Part shown: piece after piece, positions 8,005-15,310 of the stretch
Numbering within the stretch: the stretch's first letter is position 1
How the letters are laid out: each line of letters opens with the position of its first letter
Assembly: GCF_001729245.1 (NCBI RefSeq)
Contig: NZ_CP015217.1
Span: forward strand, 186,001 to 250,000
From: Leptospira tipperaryensis
GTDB taxonomy: Bacteria; Spirochaetota; Leptospiria; Leptospirales; Leptospiraceae
Length of the DNA stretch: 64,000 nucleotides
Direction: 5' to 3'
Made by a program: the position numbers and the translations under genes
Notes under the pieces: generated by a model
Told to the model about the DNA's origin: nothing
Databases searched by the model: none
The model's input: only the letters and a program-made list of their open reading frames with translations

Positions 8005-8546
8005 TCGGAGGAATTACACCACCCGCCACACCCGCAGGATACATTCCTCCGGAAATTATCACCGGGGATACGGATCGTTTAGTCATAGGCTCGGATATTC
8101 TTAGCGAATATGAGTTTCCTTCAGCGACAAAAATTAAAGTGAGTCAGGAAAAGAAAATCGAAGTTACCTCGATCCCCGGAGGGAAGGGAACCGTGAAAGA
8201 GCTTACGGGTTACGGGGATTGGAGAATCACCGTTGATTTTACGATTCTCGCCGCGGTCTACGGAGCCGGTCTTTTGGCGGCTCCTTCGAATCCGTTGGTA
8301 AAAACGATGATTCAAAAAATGAAAGAATTAAAAAAACTCTGGGAAACTGATGAAACTCTCTATTTGAATCATTCGATGTTAAACGCATTAGGAATTAAGA
8401 ATGTAGTTTGCGAAACTTTTAGCCTTCCTGACGGACCGATTCAGTATAGCCAGGAAGTAAATATAACTTTCTTATCGGACGAGGAATACGATCTCGACCT
8501 CGCTTCCTTGGATTCAAAGAATCAAAATGTGGAGTCTTCTTTATGA
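8001..8546 (+). CDS. Baseplate-associated structural protein, DUF6046-like
   Basis: 181 residues, starting on an ATGA overlap with the tape measure. The core (KVSQEKKIEVTSIPGGKG, then TGYGDWRITVDF) resembles small tail proteins that sit between tape measure and LysM protein in several contractile particles, the position of Mu gp43/P2-like adaptor proteins. Family name DUF6046 is a recollection and not certain. No export signal. Confidence 0.5.
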   Translation: MIGGITPPATPAGYIPPEIITGDTDRLVIGSDILSEYEFPSATKIKVSQEKKIEVTSIPGGKGTVKELTGYGDWRITVDFTILAAVYGAGLLAAPSNPLVKTMIQKMKELKKLWETDETLYLNHSMLNALGIKNVVCETFSLPDGPIQYSQEVNITFLSDEEYDLDLASLDSKNQNVESSL

Positions 8547-8914
8547 GTCAGTTTTACGTTTTGAAGAATTCGGATACTTTACAGAGGCTCTCCGCTAAAT
8601 TTTACGGGAAATGGGAGTTGTGGAGACTCATCTTGGATAAAAATTCTCAAGTCGAGGATTGGAAAAATTTAAAACCGGGAATTAGAATCGAAATTCCAGA
8701 TCCGCTTACTGAGGACGTATTTCATACGATTCAAATCGGCGACACATACGAATCGATAAGCCTTCTTTATTATGGCACCGAACATTTCTCGGGAAAAATT
8801 CGCGAAGATAACGAAAATATACAGCCGTATGAAAACATAGGTTCCGATCTTTTTGTCGGCGCCCTTATATCGAGCATCGAACTCAAGAGTGCGGTTAGGA
8901 GGAACTCTTTTTAA
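8543..8914 (+). CDS. LysM-domain tail protein
   Basis: 123 residues, overlapping its neighbours at both ends. Two LysM-like repeats are visible: YVLKNSDTLQRLSAKFYG at the N-terminus and HTIQIGDTYESISLLYYG in the second half. Phage tail LysM proteins (gpX/gp53-like) join the baseplate wedge or hub to the tube. Binding of peptidoglycan is possible but in tails this fold is mostly structural. Confidence 0.75.
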   Translation: MSQFYVLKNSDTLQRLSAKFYGKWELWRLILDKNSQVEDWKNLKPGIRIEIPDPLTEDVFHTIQIGDTYESISLLYYGTEHFSGKIREDNENIQPYENIGSDLFVGALISSIELKSAVRRNSF

Positions 8915-9936
8915 TGTTAGCCTTAATCCAAGAATTAGAAATATCGAATACTAAGTTTCCGGCTGTGACGGAAGTTACTCTTGAGTCTTCGAGAGAGATT
9001 CCTACGGACACTCTTATTGTAAAACTTCCGAAATATAAAAATCTTAAAAAAGATTCTATTACGAAGTTTGCAAAAGTCACCTGGCGGGCAGGATATTCTG
9101 AATACGGCCTTATTTCGGAATTTAACGGTTATGTCCTTGAGATCAGTCCTAAAATTCCACTTGAACTGAAATGTGTGGACCCATTCTTTTTTTGCCAAAG
9201 AAAAATTATGGATCGAGATTATCATCAAAAACCTTTGATGACTTTTCTGAAGGATTGTATTCATCCTCAAATTAAATCCGACATTACGATTGTTGTCAGA
9301 GATTCGGATATCGATCAGACCGTCGATATCACTTGTGCCAAGAAGACTGCACGTTATGCGTTATCTATTCTTAAAAAAAATCAAGGAGTCGATATTTTTT
9401 TCCATGATTGGAAGTTGATCGTTCAGAAGGCGTATGTGCATCCGAATTTATCAATTCAATCGAAGGCAAAGAAAGATAGCGACTCTTCCAAAACATATCC
9501 GATTTTTCGATTTGGTTTTAACGTTATTGAAGACGACCTTATTCCCAAAGAAAGTAAGCCGTTTCAAATCGTAGTTCGCGGAGAAAATCCGAAAACGGGA
9601 CAAAGCTACAAAGGAACTCATGGAAGCGGGGAGGCAAGATACTTTGAAATCGATGGGTTAGATTCTCAAGAAGCGACGAAAAGGGCAAAGGAAATTTACG
9701 AAGAAAAATGCGGCTCCGGCTTTGACGGAAAATTCGTAACGTTCGGTTTTCCATCGGTAACACATTCACAAATCATAAATATTCAAGATTTGGAAGATTC
9801 TTCCAGAAGTGCGAAAACTTTCGTAAACAAGGTGATAAAAAAATTTAATATCAACGGTTATAGACAAGAAATTTATCCGGGTTTTTACCACGAGCCTCCT
9901 AAAACGAGCGCCGCAAAATCAAAACGTAAAAAATAA
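8914..9936 (+). CDS. Baseplate hub protein (gpD/gp44/gp27-like)
   Basis: 340 residues, starting at the last base of the previous stop codon (TAATG). Position between the LysM protein and the spike, and the two-barrel type N-terminal half (YSEYGLISEFNGYVLEIS, DVRD-like strands), fit the late-control D/gp44 hub that carries the spike. The C-terminus is very basic (KTSAAKSKRKK). Sequence motifs are weak, so gene order carries much of the assignment. Confidence 0.65.
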   Translation: MLALIQELEISNTKFPAVTEVTLESSREIPTDTLIVKLPKYKNLKKDSITKFAKVTWRAGYSEYGLISEFNGYVLEISPKIPLELKCVDPFFFCQRKIMDRDYHQKPLMTFLKDCIHPQIKSDITIVVRDSDIDQTVDITCAKKTARYALSILKKNQGVDIFFHDWKLIVQKAYVHPNLSIQSKAKKDSDSSKTYPIFRFGFNVIEDDLIPKESKPFQIVVRGENPKTGQSYKGTHGSGEARYFEIDGLDSQEATKRAKEIYEEKCGSGFDGKFVTFGFPSVTHSQIINIQDLEDSSRSAKTFVNKVIKKFNINGYRQEIYPGFYHEPPKTSAAKSKRKK

Positions 9937-9946
9937 TAGGAAGGCA

Positions 9947-10519
9947 ATGGCAGAAAAAACTTTTATACAAGCGATTGTTCAAGCCTGGAAAATCGGGTTT
10001 CCTATGCATTTTCCAAAATCCGGAATCGTAGATTCAATTAACGAGAGCGATAAAATTCTTACGATCAAATCGGGCGGAGATTTTATCTACAATGTTACTT
10101 GGATAGAACCTGTAATTCCAAGATTAGGATCAAAATGTCTTCTTGTCGCACGCGATAATCTCGATAAACGTTATACGGCGTTTGCCTTTGAAAAAATAGA
10201 TTCTCTAAAAACTAAAATTGCAGATCAAGTCGAGATTGAAATTAAAGAAAGCAAGGTTTATATCAATTTTAAGAATTTAATCAAAATTACTTTGGATGAA
10301 GAAGCCCTTTCTTTGGATTTGGGTTCAAAAAAACTTAAGATCAAAGGGGACATTGAACAGGACGGAGACTTTAAAACTAAAGGTAAAGTCGAAGCTGAAA
10401 AAGAAGTAACAGCAAAATCTAATTCTTCGGAATCAGTCGGGCTTACTACTCACTTAACGGATTATACCGATACTCCGATCGGTCCGTCCGTATCTAACAA
10501 ACCGAAGGCGGGCACCTGA
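9947..10519 (+). CDS. Baseplate spike protein (gpV/gp45-like)
   Basis: 190 residues with AGGAAGG upstream. An N-terminal OB-fold-like region is followed by repetitive short beta strands (EIEIKESKVYINFKNL, LKIKGDIEQDGDFKTKG) suited to a triple-stranded beta helix, and a C-terminal tip GPSVSNKPKAGT. The HxH iron-binding tip of P2 gpV is not evident; THLTDYTDTP may be its counterpart. The spike pierces the target outer membrane. It overlaps the next gene by one base. Confidence 0.7.
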   Translation: MAEKTFIQAIVQAWKIGFPMHFPKSGIVDSINESDKILTIKSGGDFIYNVTWIEPVIPRLGSKCLLVARDNLDKRYTAFAFEKIDSLKTKIADQVEIEIKESKVYINFKNLIKITLDEEALSLDLGSKKLKIKGDIEQDGDFKTKGKVEAEKEVTAKSNSSESVGLTTHLTDYTDTPIGPSVSNKPKAGT

Positions 10520-10887
10520 TGATAGACTTAGCGAATGATCCTGTAGTTTTTGGAGATCTTACTTTAGACTCGTCTAATGACGATTTAATGGTCGATTCAA
10601 GTTCGATTCGATTGGTTCTTTCCGAGATTCGAGAGATGTTTGAGATGACGATAGCCGATGATATCGATTATCCGGAAATCTACAGTAGACAGAGAGCGGC
10701 GGCCAATTCTACGGAGTACGCGGATCAAGCTGCGCGAATTCGAGACGCGGAAAAATTTCTAAAATTTCATCCTGCAATTGATGCGCGTTCGATAGACGTA
10801 AGTTTGAATTCTGAAAACCGGATTTTAGTGAGTTTTTTTCTCAAAACAGGAGAATCCTTAAAAGGATTTGTGATGAGCGGTTCATAA
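10519..10887 (+). CDS. Baseplate wedge protein, gp25/W-like
   Basis: 122 residues, starting in the TGATG overlap with the spike gene. Small acidic protein immediately before baseplate J, with the typical opening NDPVVFGDLTLDSSNDDLMV and a helix-strand end. This is the place and size of P2 W/Mu gp46. The conserved EPR motif of gp25 is not clear here. Confidence 0.65.
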   Translation: MIDLANDPVVFGDLTLDSSNDDLMVDSSSIRLVLSEIREMFEMTIADDIDYPEIYSRQRAAANSTEYADQAARIRDAEKFLKFHPAIDARSIDVSLNSENRILVSFFLKTGESLKGFVMSGS

Positions 10888-10968
10888 AGTTAAATAATAT
10901 AATTTTATTATATTCTAAATCATTCCTAAACGGGAATGAAATTTTGTTCTATTTATAGGAGCTTATAG
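10888..10968 (+). promoter_or_regulatory. Intergenic leader of baseplate J with two inverted repeats
   Basis: One of the few gaps inside the tail operon. It has an AT inverted repeat at 10896-10914 (AATATAAT, 3 bases, ATTATATT) and a hairpin at 10921-10938 (CATTCC/GGAATG), then TAGGAG before the ATG. It does not share the consensus of the three AAAGAGCG leaders. Function unknown; possibly an RNA stability or translational element. Confidence 0.35.
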
Positions 10969-12099
10969 ATGAATTTAAATACGACAAAGGAACAGGTTCT
11001 TAACGATCATTTACAAATGGTGAAGGCGTCCGGCGCGTTTAAGAATCATACATTTAGTCCAACTTCGAAAACATTCTCTTTGATTAGGGCGCTTTCCAAT
11101 GCAGTCTTTCTTTTCATTGATTCGGATTTAGTTTCTGTTCAGAAAGCGATTCATCCTCATACTGCGGAAGACGACGCTCTTCACGAACATTTGATTCGGA
11201 GAGGGATGCAATGGAAACCGGCGCTTCCGACCATTCTTAAGGTAAGAATCGGTTCTTCCGTTCAGCCCGCGATGGATCGGGAAATACCTCAGACTCTGAT
11301 CGTAACAACTTCCGGTCCGGAAGATCAAAAGATTCGATTCTTTTTACAAGAATCACTGGTTCTACCGGCTGGAATTCCGGCTGACGCTCAAGGAAAGTAT
11401 TCGATCGAAGCTCTCGTAGAATGTGTGTTAGACGGTCCTATCGGTAACGTTGTGCCGGGCTCGATTGTTTTGATCGAAAATCCTCCGGAGGGAATCGACT
11501 ACGTTGCAAACTTGGAAACAACTCCCGTTCAACAAGGTCAGTTTAGAGAAACGAGAACTTCCGTTCGTTCGAGACTGATGAACGCGGAAGGTGTATCTTC
11601 CAAGTGGACTCCTGCTTGGTATATATCCGAAGCTGAAAGTTTTTCATTTATCAAAAGAGCTATTTTTAAAAGCGCAAAAATTTTAAACACCGACGGCGAA
11701 GTAAAAATTCTTCTTCAAGGATCCGTGGGCCCATTGTCGAATTCTCAATTGATTCAAGTGAAGGATCACTTTAACGCGGAAGAGAATGATCCGGGTGGAG
11801 TCGCCCATGTTCTAGTAGAAAACATAAATGAGACCGTGATTAATAAAACCGTAACCGTAAAGTTTTCATCTTCGGATACGATTCCAAGCCAGTCCGTTTT
11901 GGATCAGATCAAGGAAGAATACTTTCTGTCACTTTCAGAAGGTCAGGACTTTATTGACGCTCAATTAAAAGCTCTGTATCAAGCTCTTCCTAATTGTATC
12001 GATGTGGAATTCAATCCGCTGGGGAATGTGGATGTGTCGGCCGGTTCTTTGGCCAACGTGGGGCCCGGCTTTCAGGTGTTAGGTGCCGTCTATGTCTGA
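10969..12099 (+). CDS. Baseplate J-like protein
   Basis: 376 residues, ATG 10969 behind TAGGAG. Fits the gpJ/gp47 family: N-terminal region with HEHLIRRGMQWKPA, a central RTSVRSRLMNAEGVSSKWTP segment and a C-terminal beta/alpha domain. Baseplate J forms the wedge arms that link baseplate and fibres. Length is normal for the family. Confidence 0.8.
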   Translation: MNLNTTKEQVLNDHLQMVKASGAFKNHTFSPTSKTFSLIRALSNAVFLFIDSDLVSVQKAIHPHTAEDDALHEHLIRRGMQWKPALPTILKVRIGSSVQPAMDREIPQTLIVTTSGPEDQKIRFFLQESLVLPAGIPADAQGKYSIEALVECVLDGPIGNVVPGSIVLIENPPEGIDYVANLETTPVQQGQFRETRTSVRSRLMNAEGVSSKWTPAWYISEAESFSFIKRAIFKSAKILNTDGEVKILLQGSVGPLSNSQLIQVKDHFNAEENDPGGVAHVLVENINETVINKTVTVKFSSSDTIPSQSVLDQIKEEYFLSLSEGQDFIDAQLKALYQALPNCIDVEFNPLGNVDVSAGSLANVGPGFQVLGAVYV

Positions 12100-12757
12100 T
12101 CATTTTTACTTTGATTTCAATTCTTCCGTTTGGAAAAATCAGAGAAGTCTAATTCGAAAATTAGGAATATCAAGTCTTTGGTATAAGATTCTAAAATCTT
12201 TGCTTTCTATCTTAGAAGAACGCGCTACAAGATTGAGCTGGTTGTATCGACAGATGTGGTTGGAAACTAGCGACGGTTTCGGACTGATCCTATGGGGGGC
12301 TCGGTATAAGATTGCAAAGCTCCCTGGAGAAACCGATGAGTCTTATAAAAATCGGCTTCTCTTGGCGAAGACTTTTAAACTTTCGATCGCATCCGTCTCT
12401 TCCAAGAGGCAAGTCATCCAATATTCTACGGAAGTCGACGTGAACGAAATTCAATACTCAAAAGTTTACGAAAGCGAAGATGCAAAAAATTGTTTCGTTA
12501 TGGGAGGGGCTTTGGATGGGAGAATGATGTCGCGAAAATATACGCTTTATCGATATCGATTTTTATTTCCAAAACTCTCTACCTCTTTTGATAGAGAAGC
12601 GTTGATTCGATCTATGGAGAATGTGAATATTGGAGGAAACGTCTGCGAATTGTGGGAGGATCAAGGTTCTTTCGAGCCTTTTATAATGGGAGGAGCTCTT
12701 ACGAATCAATTTCATTCTAGACGAGCTGAAAAAATCAGAGAATATTTAATTTATTAA
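12092..12757 (+). CDS. Tail protein I/gp48-like baseplate protein
   Basis: 221 residues from ATG 12092, which overlaps the end of the J gene by 8 bases. The position after J and before the fibre cassette is that of P2 I/Mu gp48, which connects fibres to the wedge. A Trp/Tyr-rich N-terminal half (ERATRLSWLYRQMWLETSDG, then GLILWGARYKIAKLPGE) matches the usual look of this family. It contains a repeated VMGGALDGR/IMGGALTNQ motif in the second half. Confidence 0.65.
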   Translation: MSDHFYFDFNSSVWKNQRSLIRKLGISSLWYKILKSLLSILEERATRLSWLYRQMWLETSDGFGLILWGARYKIAKLPGETDESYKNRLLLAKTFKLSIASVSSKRQVIQYSTEVDVNEIQYSKVYESEDAKNCFVMGGALDGRMMSRKYTLYRYRFLFPKLSTSFDREALIRSMENVNIGGNVCELWEDQGSFEPFIMGGALTNQFHSRRAEKIREYLIY

Positions 12758-12763
12758 ATATAC

Positions 12764-12816
12764 AAAGAGCGGAATATTCCGCCTACGCTACTCAGACGCT
12801 CCAACAAGGAGCAATC
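12764..12816 (+). promoter_or_regulatory. Structured leader, copy B, before fibre-assembly-like gene
   Basis: 53 bases starting AAAGAGCGG. Hairpin 1 is the perfect palindrome GCGGAATATTCCGC. CTACTCAG follows. Hairpin 2 is GCTCC/GGAGC with a 5-base loop and buries the ribosome site AAGGAG. The spacing to ATG 12817 is the same as in copy A. GAGC at the 5' end could pair with GCTC as an alternative. Confidence 0.6.
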
Positions 12817-13539
12817 ATGGAAAAAATATATGTTTACTCTTCCGTGTCTTTGGATGAGTTTCCATTGTCGAACTTGCATGCGATACAGTTAGAGGTCGAA
12901 TTGTTCAATCGCGATAAGAGCGAAATCGAAAAGAAAAAAATCTATCAGGGGATTTTTTTTCCTCCGGAAGGATTAAAATTCGAAGCTGGAGAGTTGAAAC
13001 CTTTTTCTCTTTCCGAAAAAGCGGATCGAGGGTTGATATCCGTTCCGGAAGATCAAAAAATAGAAGACGATAAACTTGTTCCAAAAAATCCGCTTGAACT
13101 TCTTCAATGCGGACTCCTAACGATTTCAGAATACAAAGAGAAGAAAATACAGCAGATCAATTCTAAGTTCGATGCAGCGATGGAGAAGATTCTTTGTCGT
13201 TATTCGAAAACGGAGCCTCTTTTTTGGCCGATTCTTTCCACGCAAGCAAAGGTTTGGATTGAAGCGAATTTAGAAGAGAAAGAAATTTTAAAACATACCT
13301 TAGTCGCACTTACAAGCGAATCAATGAGCGAAGAAGACGATGATATTACAGAACTTGCAAATACGATTCTTACTAAATCTGGTTCTTTTGAAGCCTATAA
13401 CGGAATCTGCAAACGTATGAAGAAGGAATGGATTACACAAGTAAAGAATAATACCAAAACGAATGTGACAGTTCTTTACGATGAATTGGAATCCATTGCG
13501 ATCGAGTATCCTGTTTTTGAAGGAGCAAGTAATGGATAA
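12817..13539 (+). CDS. Tail fibre assembly-like protein
   Basis: 240 residues. It starts MEKIYVYSS and contains a helical segment KKIQQINSKFDAAMEKIL followed by WPILSTQAKVWIEAN, resembling the DUF4376-type region of fibre assembly chaperones. It ends 8 bases inside the fibre gene, as such partners often do. Its N- and C-terminal ends recur in the 48-residue gene at 15164. A fibre chaperone or a small baseplate-fibre adaptor are the main possibilities. Confidence 0.5.
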   Translation: MEKIYVYSSVSLDEFPLSNLHAIQLEVELFNRDKSEIEKKKIYQGIFFPPEGLKFEAGELKPFSLSEKADRGLISVPEDQKIEDDKLVPKNPLELLQCGLLTISEYKEKKIQQINSKFDAAMEKILCRYSKTEPLFWPILSTQAKVWIEANLEEKEILKHTLVALTSESMSEEDDDITELANTILTKSGSFEAYNGICKRMKKEWITQVKNNTKTNVTVLYDELESIAIEYPVFEGASNG

Positions 13540-15031
13540 ATTATCAGGAATAGAATTTCCGAACGTAGGTAAAAGAGTTTTTCCGGAAGACTGGAAGAAG
13601 GAACAAGAATCTAAATCACAGGAAATTATCAACCGAGATCTGGATCTTTTGGGATGCGGAATCCAGAAGGGGGGTACGATTGTTGTCGGTTCCGATTCTA
13701 ATCGAGTGGATTTGATCGACGTTCTCGTTGCCTATGACGTCGACGGAAAGCGGATTGAAGTGGCTCCTATAACTGGGATCCCGGTTCCGGATAACGCAAG
13801 CTGTACGCTCGTTGTTCGTCATAAGTTTCAAGAAACTGAATATGATAGCCCTTCTAATCTTCCAAGCGATGGGCCGAATGTTTGGAGAGATAATTCTTTC
13901 GAGATCATTGCAAGACAAGGATCTCTTGCGGTAGGTGACATCCCTCTTCGTACGATATCTTCGAATGTTTCCGGCGTAGTAACTTTAGGAACAGACCTCA
14001 GAGTTTGGAGAGGAGTTGCTACAAACAATCTTAAAGACGGACAAGTTACTGAAGAAAAGCAGGCAAGCACGGTTAAGTCCGGTTTGGTGACGGACCTTCA
14101 CGTAGATCTCATTGCAGCTATCAACCCCGATGCAAACAATCCTTTGAAGTTAGTAAAGGGAATCAACCAAGCCTATCTATATTCTAAAAACTTTACGGAT
14201 GTTACTTTCAAACAAGAACGAAAATTCTTAGGTGAGATGTTTTGGATGGATGATTTGAGAACTCCGTCCACAGATTTTCCTGCGTTTTGTTTGGCTTCTC
14301 CGGATCAATTGATCAATGCGAGTGGAACCGGCGGAATGCCTGATTTAGTGAGTTACTGGCTGGACAAACCTTTTCGTTACGATCCTCTTGGAACCAACGT
14401 AACGGACTTTGACGCGATCAGCTATACAATCGCGAGTAACGTTCTTACCGTTACTTTTGCAAACACGACCGCGTGTCAAAAGATGATCGACGCACTTGCA
14501 GAGGATAATCTTGTTCACGGTTCTTTTACAAATTGGATTACGGGAACTCTTCTGCAAACTATCGGTGGTGTTCCTGCAAACGCGACTCTTGCAATTACGG
14601 CCCTTTCTTCTACGAGCAGGACCATCAGTTTTTCCTGTGCCGCCGCGAATTCCAGCGGGTCACTTTCAGGAGTGAAAGTAAGGTTCTACAAACACAGACT
14701 TCCTGACGTTTCCGCTGGAGCAACGATTGCAAATCAAGTTAGACACTTCGCAGTTCAAGGGAGAGGTTTTGTTTCCGTAATGGATTCGGATTCTGACTGG
14801 ATCGGTGGACTCAGGAGAAGAGATCGATTCCAAGGGCACACGGTGAAGGGACAATTTGAAATGGGTGCAGTTGGTGCCTCAGGATCTACCGCGTGGGTTT
14901 TCACAGGCAATGATAAATCTTGCGGAGTTCCCGTTGCTTACGGATCTTTTGGAACACCTCGCTTTGGAAACACCACCGACGCTAGAGGTCTTTCCGGATT
15001 TCCATACATATTTGTAAGAAGAGTTTTGTGA
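13532..15031 (+). CDS. Tail fibre/receptor-binding protein 1
   Basis: 499 residues from ATG 13532 with AAGGAG upstream. The N-terminus (MDKLSGIEFPNVGKRVFPED) probably attaches to the baseplate; the middle is beta-rich; the C-terminal part after RRRDRFQGH is a glycine-rich tip ending in TDARGLSGFPYIFVRRVL, a common end of tail collar/fibre tips. Most of it is closely similar to fibre 2 at 15303, except residues after RFQGH. It should decide which cell surface the particle binds. Confidence 0.75.
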   Translation: MDKLSGIEFPNVGKRVFPEDWKKEQESKSQEIINRDLDLLGCGIQKGGTIVVGSDSNRVDLIDVLVAYDVDGKRIEVAPITGIPVPDNASCTLVVRHKFQETEYDSPSNLPSDGPNVWRDNSFEIIARQGSLAVGDIPLRTISSNVSGVVTLGTDLRVWRGVATNNLKDGQVTEEKQASTVKSGLVTDLHVDLIAAINPDANNPLKLVKGINQAYLYSKNFTDVTFKQERKFLGEMFWMDDLRTPSTDFPAFCLASPDQLINASGTGGMPDLVSYWLDKPFRYDPLGTNVTDFDAISYTIASNVLTVTFANTTACQKMIDALAEDNLVHGSFTNWITGTLLQTIGGVPANATLAITALSSTSRTISFSCAAANSSGSLSGVKVRFYKHRLPDVSAGATIANQVRHFAVQGRGFVSVMDSDSDWIGGLRRRDRFQGHTVKGQFEMGAVGASGSTAWVFTGNDKSCGVPVAYGSFGTPRFGNTTDARGLSGFPYIFVRRVL

Positions 15032-15106
15032 AAGAAAAGTTGGTTTAGTTTAGAATTTAGTACACAGAGCTATATTCAGTATTTCGCATAAACAAATAAA
15101 ATATAG

Positions 15107-15163
15107 AAAGAGCGAGTAAATTCGCCCTGCTACTCAAAGGCCTCCCCGTTCGGAGCAACAGAT
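15107..15163 (+). promoter_or_regulatory. Structured leader, copy C, before the shrunken assembly-like gene
   Basis: 57 bases starting AAAGAGCGA. Hairpin 1 is GCGA/TCGC with a larger loop; CTACTCAA follows; hairpin 2 is CTCC/GGAG with the ribosome site inside. More diverged than copies A and B, but all landmarks are in the same order. Confidence 0.5.
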
Positions 15164-15310
15164 ATGAATCGAATATACATTTACTCTTCTTTTTCCAAAA
15201 AGGGGTCTTCCTCTTTGATTGTGCATTTTGCAGATGAAGAAATTCTTCGAGTAAAATCGAAATTACCTCTGATTGGACATTCTGTTTTTGAAGGAGTGAA
15301 TCATGGATAA
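15164..15310 (+). CDS. 48-residue remnant of the fibre-assembly-like gene
   Basis: ATG 15164 behind CGGAGC to TAA 15308-15310. The start MNRIYIYSS matches MEKIYVYSS of the 240-residue gene at 12817, and the end VFEGVNHG matches VFEGASNG, so the middle of about 190 residues has been lost. It overlaps the second fibre gene by 8 bases exactly as the long copy overlaps the first. It may be translated only to couple the leader to the fibre, or be a simple relic. Confidence 0.6.
   Translation: MNRIYIYSSFSKKGSSSLIVHFADEEILRVKSKLPLIGHSVFEGVNHG

Noticed and set aside
13321..13918. Minus-strand open frames across the fibre genes
   Set aside because: The same shadow frames occur in both fibre paralogues because the plus-strand sequences are similar; codon pattern supports the plus strand.
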